This document shows positions 43,706 to 52,067 of a DNA stretch of 64,000 bases, one piece after another (positions within the stretch are counted from its first letter, which is position 1; each line of letters opens with the position of its first letter). The notes beneath the pieces were generated by a model, which ran no database searches, was not told the DNA's origin, and saw only the letters and a list, made by a program, of their open reading frames with translations. The position numbers and the translations under genes are program-made. The stretch spans positions 310,001 through 374,000 of the forward strand of contig DATGMF010000065.1 in the NCBI GenBank assembly GCA_035293765.1, in the 5' to 3' direction. This DNA is from DASRHT01 sp035293765 (GTDB taxonomy: Bacteria; Chloroflexota; Ktedonobacteria; Ktedonobacterales; Ktedonobacteraceae).

Positions 43706-44021
43706 ATGTTAGATCCATCCCATTTTCTGTACGACCAGAAGGCCCCGGTTGTTCTCACAGTACTTTCAGAGCGCGCCCAGGATGAGTCAATCATTCAAGA
43801 TGTGTCATATGCCAGCCCTCAGGGTGGCAAGGTATCGGGCTATCTCGTTGTTGCTCGCGAGTCAAAACCCCGGGCAGGCTTGATCTTTGGGCATTGGGGC
43901 GAGGGGAATCGAGAGGAATTTTGGGCATGAGCTTAGTGCTCAGGCTCGCCTTGATCGCGCCATCTTCCTCTGTCAGCAGCTTGGATTGGCTCCCCTCCCC
44001 AAAAGATCTTGCATCTGCTAG
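43706..44021 (+). pseudogene. Alpha/beta-hydrolase with an internal deletion
   Basis: The first 74 codons (…QDVSYASPQGGKVSGYLVVARESKPRAGLIFGHWGEGNREEFWA) are the usual start of an acetyl-xylan-esterase-like alpha/beta-hydrolase up to the oxyanion region, then a stop comes at 43928. In another frame, from about 43923 to the TAG at 44019-44021, follows GHELSAQARLDRAIFLCQQLGLAPL, which has the form of the C-terminal end of the same family. About 150-200 central codons with Ser and Asp of the triad are missing. One deletion explains this. Confidence 0.65.
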
Positions 44022-44134
44022 AGAGCGTACCCTCTCCAGTTCCGCTTGCGGGCTGGGCTGATGAGTAAGGATATTCCCTCAGGTGAGCAAAGAAGGATAT
44101 CGGAGATTCTAGAAAAGATAAAAGGAGATTATCT

Positions 44135-44668
44135 ATGAGTACCTGGTTAGAGCAAGTACAGTCTGTCCTCTCCACCACGCCGGAGCGATGGCAGCGACTG
44201 GTCAGCACGTTACCCGTTGATCTGCTGACACGTCCGCCTGCCGACGGAGAGTGGTCGGCGCTCAAATGCTTGCAGCATTTACTGGTCGCAGAACAGCAGG
44301 TCTTTCCCGTCCGCTTCCGCGCTTTTCTGACGGGACAGGATTTTAGCGATTTCGATCCCGACCAGCCACACCCAGACCTTGATGCGCAAACTCCTGAACA
44401 GCTTGCCGTCACGTTCGCACAATCCCGCCAGGAAAGCCTTACCCTGTTCAAGCAAGTCAAGGATGACGATCTGGCGCGGACCGTACAACATCCCAAACTG
44501 GGTACAGTCACGCTAACACAGATGCTGCATACGTGGGCAGGTCACGACCTGATGCATACCGTCCAGGCCGAACGCGCGTTGATGCAACCATTTATGCTCG
44601 GTTGTGGCCCCTGGCGCGCCTTCTTTCGGGATCACGAGATAGAAAAAGAGAATAGCGGGTTGATCTAG
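44135..44668 (+). CDS. DinB-family protein
   Basis: A 177-residue four-helix bundle protein. The metal-binding His of DinB-type proteins are placed by LKCLQHLLVAEQQV (His near 49), HTWAGHDLMHTVQAER (two His near 136 and 140). GEWSALKCLQHL is the typical first motif. DinB-like proteins are thiol-transferases or damage-inducible proteins of unclear role. AAGGAG lies upstream. It stands after the hydrolase relic. Confidence 0.85.
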   Translation: MSTWLEQVQSVLSTTPERWQRLVSTLPVDLLTRPPADGEWSALKCLQHLLVAEQQVFPVRFRAFLTGQDFSDFDPDQPHPDLDAQTPEQLAVTFAQSRQESLTLFKQVKDDDLARTVQHPKLGTVTLTQMLHTWAGHDLMHTVQAERALMQPFMLGCGPWRAFFRDHEIEKENSGLI

Positions 44669-44728
44669 ATAGATGAAGAAGAGGTAGGGGTATGAAGATC
44701 GCGTTTAAATCATTAAGGATGGGTCGAT

Positions 44729-44757
44729 GCGAGCCGGGAAACGCTTTCCCGGCTCGC
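44729..44757. terminator. Strong convergent hairpin
   Basis: A perfect 13-bp stem (GCGAGCCGGGAAA and complement) with a 3-base loop, between the DinB-like gene and the convergent secreted protein gene. Probably ends both transcripts although no T tract is present. Confidence 0.6.
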
Positions 44758-44776
44758 GTCAGCCCAGAATGCCTGA

Positions 44777-46534
44777 CTAGTCGTCCCCGCCCTCGCCCTT
44801 GCAGCCAGGTAAGCTGAAGCTACCGATGCGCGTCTGCCAGCCGCGTGCGGAAGACACCTGATAGTACTGGTTGACATACCAGAAGGTGCAGTCGTCGGTG
44901 GGGTCCACAGTCATATCTGTGTAGTCCCCCCAGCGTGTGCTCACCGTTTGCGAGCCTGAGCCATTGATCAATACTGCCTCGCCCAGAGTCATTTGCCCTT
45001 TCGGATCTTTGCGTAACCGCCCGGTGACACGAATGCCTGGAAAGACGTTCGTACCGTTGGAAACGCTATAGCCCAGAGCGATGTCGCCTTTCCTATCCAT
45101 AGCAACGCTCCCCATCCAGCGATTGACGCCGTCACTGGGGGCATAGGTGCCTTGCTGGAAGAGGAAGAGCCGGCTGCCATCCCTGTCGTCATTGCCGTCG
45201 TTATTCCTGCGGATCTCATACCAGCGGACGCCAGCCACGCCGGGACTGGACTGGACCGACTGATTCGTCACCCACGTCTCGAAGTCCCCGAAGTTGCGGT
45301 ACGCTAACCGGAAGGTGGGCCGCTGCCGATAGGAGAGAACATCAATCTTGTTCGTGGTGCCTGGCTGCGGGATGCAGCTACGGGTCCCAGGACTGCATGG
45401 GAAGATCGAGTCAAACTGTGCTACGGGGAGCTGTGTTGCCAGGCTGAAGGAAGCCTTAGGATTTTTGCCCCACTTCAACGAGAACTGGAAAATGTTCAAC
45501 GCATCCAATGGCGCGTTATACTGGGCACCCTTGTTCATGGTTCCGACGAACAGCTCTGAGCTGTCCTCGGGCGGCAGACGGAAGCCATCAATATCGCCTG
45601 GGAGCAAGCCATCGCCTGTCAGGAAGGGGGTGTTGCCTGGAGGAAGCAGGAACTTCACCGCGCGCGCCGTCGGGTCGCCATCGAGCATCTTCTCGCGCTC
45701 CAATCCATAAGCGCCAATGCCGGCGAACGAATTATCGGGGGCAAACTCACGCGTGGCAAGGAAATAAGCGTTGCGCCAGATGCCATATTTGGGATAGTCT
45801 GGGAAGTTCACCCCGGTGCTGAAGGCGTAACGGAAATAGGCGCCGGTGGGGTCACTGGTCTGGGAGACGGCAACGCAGTTGTAGAATATGGGTCCGCGAG
45901 TGGTAAACTGGGTGAGTATCCAGCGATCTGCGAACTTGTCGTAGAGTACGACCGGATCGCCCGACAGATCAGTGCAGTCGTTGATCGCGAAGCCGCTCCA
46001 GAGATTACCAAGTGGCACCGGACCGAGCAGCCGGGTACCCGTCTTGGAGTAGACGGCGAACGTCAGGTTCACCATCTCCACGAAGAATTTCCGGCCAACT
46101 GCGCCGTTCGGGTCAGGTGGCGAAACCTGGAGGCCAAGTAAGTTCGCATTGTCCTGATTGGACAACCCTTCAAAGGTGAGCGACGGGCCGGAGAGGCCAG
46201 GAGAAGTCTGGGGACCAGGAGCTGTCTGAACCGCTCCGTCGCCGGTGAATCCTGTGTCAGTAGGGATCGCCCCATCATCCTCATTCTCACCTGGTATGCC
46301 CAGTAGCAGATTGGTAGAGGGTAATTGTGCCAGGTCGCGCAGGGGACGCGACGTATCAGCCGCCGCTGCGGTTGTGACCGTCGCATCCGACGCCGCCAGC
46401 GCAACTAATGGTGCCGCATGCGCAGTATGTGTTGATGCTGGTATCCCTACCAGGAGTGCGGCTATCGCGAACAAGATGGAAATCAAGCTCAACGCGATTT
46501 GTCTTGACCGTTTGGTTTTCATCCAGAGCGACAT
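44777..46534 (-). CDS. Large secreted protein, probably beta-propeller
   Basis: A 585-residue exported protein. Signal peptide with cleavage after AHA near 40. An Asp/Pro/Gly-rich stretch (about 60-110) precedes a beta-rich body with recurring motifs: PPDPNGAVG, FVEMVNLTFAVYSKTGTRLLGP, GDPVVLYDKFADRWILTQF, FPDYPKYGIWRNAYFLATREF, RWMGSVAMDRKGDIALGYSVSNG and WGDYTDMTVDPTDDCTFWYVNQYY. The pattern is like sialidase-type or sequence-repeat propellers. Two Cys pairs may form disulfides. No catalytic residues can be named. Start 46534 has AAGGAAG 6 bases upstream. Confidence 0.75.
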   Translation of the reverse strand: MSLWMKTKRSRQIALSLISILFAIAALLVGIPASTHTAHAAPLVALAASDATVTTAAAADTSRPLRDLAQLPSTNLLLGIPGENEDDGAIPTDTGFTGDGAVQTAPGPQTSPGLSGPSLTFEGLSNQDNANLLGLQVSPPDPNGAVGRKFFVEMVNLTFAVYSKTGTRLLGPVPLGNLWSGFAINDCTDLSGDPVVLYDKFADRWILTQFTTRGPIFYNCVAVSQTSDPTGAYFRYAFSTGVNFPDYPKYGIWRNAYFLATREFAPDNSFAGIGAYGLEREKMLDGDPTARAVKFLLPPGNTPFLTGDGLLPGDIDGFRLPPEDSSELFVGTMNKGAQYNAPLDALNIFQFSLKWGKNPKASFSLATQLPVAQFDSIFPCSPGTRSCIPQPGTTNKIDVLSYRQRPTFRLAYRNFGDFETWVTNQSVQSSPGVAGVRWYEIRRNNDGNDDRDGSRLFLFQQGTYAPSDGVNRWMGSVAMDRKGDIALGYSVSNGTNVFPGIRVTGRLRKDPKGQMTLGEAVLINGSGSQTVSTRWGDYTDMTVDPTDDCTFWYVNQYYQVSSARGWQTRIGSFSLPGCKGEGGDD

Positions 46535-47103
46535 GTGTAACTTCCTTTCTATTCCGCCCGCCAACGCTGCTACGCGCTACCTTCGGTCAGGCGGGCGGCT
46601 AGGTAGTCCTTGTTTCAAAGAAACGCAGTGCATGATCCATGAACGGAAGCCAGGTAGATTGGCAGTCAGGCGTCACAGATTTTGTAGGCACGAAACCTAG
46701 ATGAAGATCAAAAATGAGCTCCCATGAGCTGCCTGTTTTTTGTCAGGGACGCGCGAGATATTCTCAGCTCCTTACTGAGAATGCTGGACTCTTTGAGTAC
46801 ACTTTTGATAGGTTAGCAGGTGAGAAGATGTGCTATGGCTTAGCATCTGTGTGATCCAAAAAATACGGTAAATCCTCAAAAGTAAGTATAACTAAGATTT
46901 TTGCAGAATACTACCCCTTTGACATACTTGATGTATTTTCTCATGTTGTCACAATAAATCTTCTGCCGTTTCCCCTCTATAGGAGCTGCTCAAGAAATGG
47001 CCGCATAATGCCTCTCAAGGAGCTCTTTGCATGCTATACTTGTGCTATCGCTTCTTCGATGGCGAGCGCAGCACAACGACATAGTTTCATGGAGGATGGT
47101 TCG
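46535..47103. other. Intergenic region between divergent genes
   Basis: About 570 bases. The left end holds palindromic element copy 2. The remainder is AT-rich with scattered promoter-like TATACT (near 47034) but no gene or strong structure. A longer in-frame start at 47008 for the next gene is disfavoured. Confidence 0.45.
46554..46598 (+). repeat. Palindromic loop element, copy 2
   Basis: CCGCCCGCC at 46554-46562 pairs exactly with GGCGGGCGG at 46590-46598. The 27-base loop begins AACGCTGCTACGCG and ends CTTCGGTCA. It lies about 20 bases upstream of the start codon of the secreted protein gene on the opposite strand. Confidence 0.7.
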
Positions 47104-47865
47104 ATGAATCTCATAGCAAAGCATTCACAACAGGAGAACATGGTACCTGAGCCAGTTTACCGCAAGCTTCAGCGTGCGTTTTTCGCGCTCTGTTTGCTCC
47201 TGGCACCGCTTACCCTCTCCCTCTCGTTCGCTACCTGTCCTCTCTACAACAACCCTAATTGTCCAGAGACCGGTCGAACAGCAAGCCCCGCCATCGTTGG
47301 CGCGGCTTTCCGAGATGCGAATCCTCTGTTGCTCCAGGTGTTCTTTTTTGTGACGGTCCTTGCCATCTATCTGTATCCGTTGAGCTATATATATTTGGGT
47401 CGCCTGGCGATGAAGCGTTCTCCCTGGCTGGCTATCAGCGGGATGGTGTGCGGCTTCATCGGCAGTATCATCTGGGGCTTTCTGGCAGATGAGTTTTTCT
47501 GGATTAACATGCTGGCACAGTCAGATCTTAACGCGCATCTTCCCCAACTGCAGCATGCGTATATTACAGACGGGTGGGTGTACGCCGTGCATACTGGCTG
47601 GGTTATCGGGCATCTGTTTGGCTATGTTCTGCTGGGCATTGCTTTGTTGCGGGCACGGGCAATTCCCGGATGGGCCGCGTGGCTGCTGATCGTGAGTGCC
47701 CCCATCATGGGGCCGCTCTCCTACGGGACAGATCAGGGGCTGTTTCAAGTGCTTGGCTATGGATTGGTCTTTATTGCCAGTGTACCCGCTGCCCTGGCGA
47801 TACTCAGGCGACCACATGAAAGCCAGGGGATCGCAGGTATCCAGAAAGCAGATCGGAAATCGTAA
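47104..47865 (+). CDS. Multi-span membrane protein
   Basis: A 253-residue protein with six membrane helices (about 23-42, 77-100, 108-130, 165-185, 193-213, 218-240) and an external Cys-rich loop CPLYNNPNCP (about 45-54), likely disulfide-bonded. Function unknown. ATG 47104 has GGAGG 8 bases upstream. Confidence 0.65.
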   Translation: MNLIAKHSQQENMVPEPVYRKLQRAFFALCLLLAPLTLSLSFATCPLYNNPNCPETGRTASPAIVGAAFRDANPLLLQVFFFVTVLAIYLYPLSYIYLGRLAMKRSPWLAISGMVCGFIGSIIWGFLADEFFWINMLAQSDLNAHLPQLQHAYITDGWVYAVHTGWVIGHLFGYVLLGIALLRARAIPGWAAWLLIVSAPIMGPLSYGTDQGLFQVLGYGLVFIASVPAALAILRRPHESQGIAGIQKADRKS

Positions 47866-47988
47866 CAAGGCTTTCTAACCACCATAGAGATTTACGGGGG
47901 AGCGCCAAACCTGGATACAATCTACCATTCCAAAAACGGCAATTAACACCCTTTCGGCCAGATTATTCTGAGAGCTACACAAAGGGAA

Positions 47989-48083
47989 AAAGTAGAGAGT
48001 CGAGCAGGGGGGTAAAGGGCATGGATAGGATCATTGTGACTCAGCCGGGTCACAGCGAGATTGCAAGCTCGACTCTCTACTTT
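47989..48083. repeat. 17-bp inverted repeat with an inner hairpin
   Basis: AAAGTAGAGAGTCGAGC at 47989-48005 and its exact complement at 48067-48083. Inside, TGTGAC (48035-48040) pairs with GTCACA (48049-48054). The 95-base unit is flanked by unlike sequence. It could be a small non-autonomous element or a structured transcript. Confidence 0.55.
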
Positions 48084-48124
48084 CAGTGTACAGCAAGCAC
48101 CAACAAGCAAGCACTGTTAGTGGT

Positions 48125-48163
48125 AAAAAAAGACGCTCAACAGTATCTGTTTAAGCGTCTTTT
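48125..48163 (-). terminator. Bidirectional rho-independent terminator
   Basis: AAAAGACGCT pairs with AGCGTCTTTT, with an inner AACAG/CTGTT stem. On the minus strand the hairpin is followed by a run of seven T; on the plus strand by four. It lies 14 bases after the rhomboid stop codon. Confidence 0.8.
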
Positions 48164-48176
48164 GGCTATTGCACTA

Positions 48177-49361
48177 TTATAATATTCGGCGGGAACGCTG
48201 CCGGGGAGCGAGCAGATAGGCGGTAATCATACCTCCGAACAGGCCCCCGAAGTGCGCCCAGCCAGCAATACCCGGGGCGAAGCTGAAGGCCAGGTTTAAG
48301 CCGAGCCAGAGCAGCCAGTTGCTGATGGCCCCGGAACCGTATCCGCCCAGCGCCCGCCGGTTCATAATGTAGAACACACCCAGGGCTCCGAACACGCCGA
48401 AGATGGCGCCGGAAGCTCCTACCGCGGCCTCGTTTGGCGGTGATAGGAGGAGAAATGAGATACTTCCAATGATACCGGACACCAGGTAGATGGTGAGATA
48501 ACGCCACTTGCCATAGAAGATCTCGACGGCTCGCCCGATGAAGAATAGCGAGAGCATATTTAGCCCGATATGCAGCAGCCCCGCGTGCAGAAACATTGCT
48601 GTGAACAGGCGCCAGTATTCTCCCTGAAAAACCAGCTCGTTCACCTGTACCCCGTAGATTTCAATGGCGGGCAAGAACATACCCAGGATGAACACTACTA
48701 CATTGATTGCTATCAGCGTGTAGGTCACAAGGAATGGGTACTGGCTCAGGGTGAAGCGGGTACGAATGATCTGGCGCTGCATGGCATTGGGAGGCGACCA
48801 CGTCGGTACCGGCTCCCGCACAACGCGCGGCGGGCTATTTTGCTGGCCCTGGCCCGGTGAGTATGGAGCGGAAGCGCCGCTATAGCCAGTTCCGTAGAGC
48901 GGCTGCACAGGAGGGAAACAGCCCTCGAAGCGCCCTCCATAGGAGAGGCGAGCCGCGCGTGAGATCGCTAAATTGGCATCGTAATCCTGTCCGAGAACGC
49001 GCAACAGGTGAGCTCGCAGAGCATGCGCGTAGGCGATGCTGGGATCTTCCCTGACGACGGCATCGACGCCTTGCAAGGCGCGCTCGTAGCGACGGTCCAG
49101 CAGGTCAAGCAACGTCTGAGCGATCATACTTTCCAGGCCACCTGCTGGCTGTAATTCCTGCACCCGACGACACGCCATCTGCACTACCCCATAATTTCCC
49201 AGGGCAAGATTGGCCTCAGCCAGTCCCAGGTGAACCATCGGGTTCTCTGGCTCCATTTGCGCTCCGTGGGCATAAGCAATTGCTGCTTCTCGCCCTTGCC
49301 CCTTTGACAGCGCCTGTCTGCCCTGCTCCAGGTAGGTCTGTATGTCTGTTTGTGCTTCCAC
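48177..49361 (-). CDS. Rhomboid protease with N-terminal TPR region
   Basis: Intramembrane serine protease of 394 residues. The first 150 residues are helical, TPR-like repeats (YLEQGRQALSKGQGREAAIAYAHGAQMEPENP, LALGNYGVVQMACRRVQEL, RRYERALQGVDAVVRED, GQDYDANLAISRAARL). After a Pro/Gln/Gly linker comes a six-helix rhomboid core: HIGLNM with His264 and Asn268, Ser317 in GASGAIFG and His370 in GWAHFGG. The catalytic dyad Ser-His is complete. The TPR region probably binds partners. A second rhomboid gene follows at 49412, in the same orientation. Confidence 0.85.
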   Translation of the reverse strand: MEAQTDIQTYLEQGRQALSKGQGREAAIAYAHGAQMEPENPMVHLGLAEANLALGNYGVVQMACRRVQELQPAGGLESMIAQTLLDLLDRRYERALQGVDAVVREDPSIAYAHALRAHLLRVLGQDYDANLAISRAARLSYGGRFEGCFPPVQPLYGTGYSGASAPYSPGQGQQNSPPRVVREPVPTWSPPNAMQRQIIRTRFTLSQYPFLVTYTLIAINVVVFILGMFLPAIEIYGVQVNELVFQGEYWRLFTAMFLHAGLLHIGLNMLSLFFIGRAVEIFYGKWRYLTIYLVSGIIGSISFLLLSPPNEAAVGASGAIFGVFGALGVFYIMNRRALGGYGSGAISNWLLWLGLNLAFSFAPGIAGWAHFGGLFGGMITAYLLAPRQRSRRIL

Positions 49362-49380
49362 AGGTGATCCTCCACTATCC

Positions 49381-49409
49381 GTAGGGGGGCCCGCAAGGGG
49401 TACCCCTAC
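49381..49409. repeat. GTAGGGGC-family palindrome between rhomboids
   Basis: GTAGGGG at 49381-49387 pairs with CCCCTAC at 49403-49409, ending two bases before the stop codon of the second rhomboid gene. Confidence 0.55.
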
Positions 49410-49411
49410 AG

Positions 49412-50311
49412 TTATGATTTTCCGCTAAAAAATAGTGCAATGATAGCAAGTACCAGTGTACCTAAAATTGTCAAGACTGCTAAAGGCCAGCGTCGCGAGA
49501 GGCCATGCGTATCTACAAGGGTCAGGGTCGATGATGGCTTGTAAAGTGGGGTAAACAACCAGCCAAGAATGCATCCACTCACCAGCCCGCCAACATGGGC
49601 ATAATTATCAACGTTTTGTACGAAAAGTCCTATACTGAGATTAATGCCTACTACAATAACGATCCAGAGCATTGCTGGGATACCCCCACTACGGAACGCA
49701 CGACGGTGGATAAAGACAAAAACGCTATATGCCCCCACCAGGCCAAAGATTGCTCCAGATGCTCCCACGCTGACTTCCTGCGGCGCGAAGGAGAAGCTGG
49801 CAATAATGCTAATGACTCCTGTCAGCAGATAGATCAGCGAGAAACGGATATGTCCAAAGATGCGCTCCAGGAAGATGCCCAGGATGAGGAAATTGAACAT
49901 ATTCAGCCCGACATGCAGCAGGTTGACGTGGAGAAAAATAGGAGTGATGAAGCGCCAGTACTGTCCTTGCAATATGAGCGCATTGTCTTTCGCTCCGTAG
50001 GCAAGTAGTACATTGGTCAGCGCATTGTTATCCTGATCCTGGACGTTAATAGCGTTATTGCCAATATTAGCGAACACCTGAGGCAAAGTATGTGCGCCCG
50101 CCGCCAATGCGCTCTGGTAGGCTGTAAAGCACCAGAGGGCGATTGTACCGATGGTAATGATCCAGGTGACCCAGGAAATACGAGCCAGGCCGCGTAACTT
50201 TCTATATCTGTTGAGCGCGGCCTGGTAACTCAATTGCATCAACTGGCGGCCCCCTGGCACCGGAGCATTTTCTGTTTGATAAATGTTCTCCACTACTCCC
50301 TCAGTGAGCAA
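49412..50311 (-). CDS. Rhomboid protease, second copy
   Basis: A 299-residue intramembrane protease. An N-terminal membrane helix (about 45-65) precedes the core: HVGLNM (His133, Asn137), Ser185 in GASGAIFG and His239 in YAHVGG. The external loop after the first helix is long and Asn/Asp/Gln-rich (about 72-115). A C-terminal membrane helix (about 275-295) is extra. It shares the active-site layout with the neighbouring TPR-fused rhomboid and is probably a duplicate with a different partner. Confidence 0.85.
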   Translation of the reverse strand: MLTEGVVENIYQTENAPVPGGRQLMQLSYQAALNRYRKLRGLARISWVTWIITIGTIALWCFTAYQSALAAGAHTLPQVFANIGNNAINVQDQDNNALTNVLLAYGAKDNALILQGQYWRFITPIFLHVNLLHVGLNMFNFLILGIFLERIFGHIRFSLIYLLTGVISIIASFSFAPQEVSVGASGAIFGLVGAYSVFVFIHRRAFRSGGIPAMLWIVIVVGINLSIGLFVQNVDNYAHVGGLVSGCILGWLFTPLYKPSSTLTLVDTHGLSRRWPLAVLTILGTLVLAIIALFFSGKS

Positions 50312-50402
50312 AATAATTTAACAGTCTAACCTTTTTATTCTATACGATTCAATGTCCTAAATGTCGCAATCCAGCAAATTCAGCCATACGTAACCTGTAA
50401 CC

Positions 50403-50425
50403 CCGTAGGGGCAGTGCCCCTACGG
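50403..50425. repeat. Perfect GTAGGGGC-family palindrome
   Basis: CCGTAGGGGCA, a single G, then TGCCCCTACGG: 11 perfect base pairs. This is the shortest and cleanest member of the family in the window. Confidence 0.6.
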
Positions 50426-50677
50426 ATAAACCTGCTGGTGTGCGCAGGTAAAGTGATGCCGTTGAGAACAAATTGCTTGGATGGTATTTAAGATGGGAGA
50501 TGGCACTCCGCAGGGATAAAAAACCCCACAGCTTCTTCCGCTTTTTTGCCTGATCTGGTGGGCAAAATGCTCACCACGGTTGCAAGACTTGTGCCAGAGA
50601 CGGATATCACCCCGCTCATCTGTGGCATGTATGAGATATTATACCACACAAAGTGGCGACAACGGGCGTAAAATACG

Positions 50678-50700
50678 AAGGCCGCTTGCCACGGCCCTTT
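50678..50700 (-). terminator. Hairpin after the GlsB-like gene
   Basis: On the minus strand GGCCG and CGGCC flank a 7-base loop and are followed by TTCGTATTTT. It lies 17 bases after the stop codon at 50718. Confidence 0.5.
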
Positions 50701-50717
50701 GCTAGCCAGACAGCTTA

Positions 50718-51104
50718 TTACTCGCGGTAGTAGCGGCGGTATCCTTCGTGATAGCCACGATAGTAGCGGCGGCGGTGACGCCAGGTGGGATAGGTGATGA
50801 GATGCCAGATGATAACGACCACGAAAGCGCCGAGCAGTGCTTTGATCAATGGGATGGGCTGACCGGCTATGGTAAAATCGCCGGGAATCGTCACTTGCAC
50901 GACGTTTGTGAGCAGCCAGATACCCAGCAGGGCCGCCAGAATAGCGCCGACGATACCAAATGGGAGTCGCCAACCAACCACGGTCTCCGCGATCAGGCCG
51001 ATCACCGCCGCGATTGCCAGGTAGATCACCATACTGAGAGTCACCACAATATGAACGCCGAAGATGTCGCCCGTCAAGAGAACTGTATCAGTCAGAGTAA
51101 GCAT
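50718..51104 (-). CDS. GlsB/YeaQ/YmgE-like membrane protein
   Basis: A 128-residue small membrane protein of the transglycosylase-associated family. The core YLAIAAVIGLIAETVVGWRLPFGIVGAILAALLGIWLL has the usual three helices and the G-x-L-P-F-G turn. The tail after the third helix is Arg/Tyr-rich (RRRYYRGYHEGYRRYYRE). The family is induced by stress in some bacteria; its function is not known. The gene at 51254 is its close paralogue. Confidence 0.8.
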   Translation of the reverse strand: MLTLTDTVLLTGDIFGVHIVVTLSMVIYLAIAAVIGLIAETVVGWRLPFGIVGAILAALLGIWLLTNVVQVTIPGDFTIAGQPIPLIKALLGAFVVVIIWHLITYPTWRHRRRYYRGYHEGYRRYYRE

Positions 51105-51203
51105 AGCATCCTCCTCGATATAAATGACATATATTTATATGAACGCGTCACTCCTGGGAATTTAACGGCGTTCCTGGACCTGATAGTGATGCCTGACGAG
51201 AAT

Positions 51204-51232
51204 AAAAACGGGGCTGCCAACATGGCAGCCCC
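51204..51232 (-). terminator. Rho-independent terminator
   Basis: On the minus strand GGGGCTGCC and GGCAGCCCC (9 perfect pairs, 5-base loop) are followed by GTTTTTATTC. It lies 22 bases after the stop codon of the second GlsB-like gene. Confidence 0.85.
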
Positions 51233-51253
51233 CTGGAACGTTGCTCCATGATT

Positions 51254-51607
51254 CTATGCGTAGCGACGGCGACGGCCCCATGAGCGGTAAGTGATGAGGT
51301 GCCACAAACCGACCAGAATAATAGCTCCAAGCAGCGCCTTGAACAGGGGAACGCCGTAAACGAAGACGTCGCCGGGGATAGAGATGGAGAAAACGTCGGT
51401 CAGCAGCCAGATGCCCAGCAGCGCGGCGAGAATAGCGCCGATAAAGCCAAAGGGGAGCCGCCAACCAACAATGAACTCCGCAATGATGCCAACAATAGCC
51501 GCAATCAGCCAGTAAATAATCTGACTCATCGTAATGACGAAGTGAAACCCGAAGATATTACCAGTCATTACAACAGTATCGGCTAATAATGTATGTAAAG
51601 CAAACAT
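51254..51607 (-). CDS. GlsB/YeaQ/YmgE-like membrane protein, paralogue
   Basis: A 117-residue protein with the same N-terminal MTGNIFGFHFVITMSQIIYWLI and core IVGIIAEFIVGWRLPFGFIGAILAALLGIWLL as its neighbour and a shorter basic tail (RSWGRRRRYA). The two differ in the linker before the last helix. Each has its own terminator, so they are separate transcripts. Confidence 0.8.
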   Translation of the reverse strand: MFALHTLLADTVVMTGNIFGFHFVITMSQIIYWLIAAIVGIIAEFIVGWRLPFGFIGAILAALLGIWLLTDVFSISIPGDVFVYGVPLFKALLGAIILVGLWHLITYRSWGRRRRYA

Positions 51608-52067
51608 GATGGTCTCCTTCCTCTTTTACTGATCAATCCCATCGAACAGTTCGTAGTTATTCTATAGTAGTGATACGAGTGGATCTGCTTTGAAGATCCG
51701 TAATAATCAGGGCAATCATAGCTCGGCTAGAAAGTCTCAGCATTCTTTTATTACATGTTCAGCTTTCTAATATTGCTTCTCTGTTATCGGATGTAGTCGC
51801 TTAGGGGCTGAATTTCGTGTTAAGTAGGGGCAGGTCTTGCACCTGCCCTATATTGGAGCCGATCCTTCGTAAAACTGGGTTCGATCCTTCGTAAAACTGG
51901 GTTCGATCCTTCGTAAGACCGGAGCTGATCCTTCGCAAGGTAGGTGCAGAAAGGGTGATGAGGAGATATGAGGTGCAGGGCAGGGGCAAGACCTGCCCCT
52001 ACAAGTGTTCGCGTATATGCGCTATAATGAAACAGAATTACTTTAGCATTGTATTGGGAGGCACACT
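51608..52067. other. Intergenic region with composite repeat
   Basis: About 460 bases. The first 210 show nothing beyond the minus-strand promoter area of the GlsB-like gene; the composite element at 51824-52002 fills the middle. The right end holds the promoter area of the DUF948-like operon. Confidence 0.5.
51824..52002. repeat. 17-bp inverted repeat enclosing four 22-bp tandem units
   Basis: GTAGGGGCAGGTCTTGC at 51824-51840 and its exact complement at 51986-52002. Between them, units of 22 bases start at 51861, 51883, 51905 and 51927, each opening GATCCTTCGTAA or close. Units 1 and 2 are identical, units 3 and 4 have diverged. The left arm can also fold on itself (GGGCAGGT/ACCTGCCC). Confidence 0.7.

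Larger units (their letters stand above)
47866..48176. other. Convergent intergenic region with a 95-base palindrome
   Basis: About 310 bases between two converging genes. It holds the large inverted repeat at 47989-48083 and the terminator at 48125-48163, listed separately. No gene. Confidence 0.6.
50312..50717. other. Intergenic region with two hairpins
   Basis: About 400 bases. A perfect GTAGGGGC-type palindrome is at 50403-50425 and a terminator-like hairpin at 50678-50700. Otherwise no gene or structure is seen. Confidence 0.45.

Noticed and set aside
51861..51948. tRNA T-arm-like GGTTCGATCC repeated in a tandem array
   Set aside because: The sequence is part of 22-bp minisatellite units; no acceptor, D or anticodon arms and no CCA-like end fit around it.
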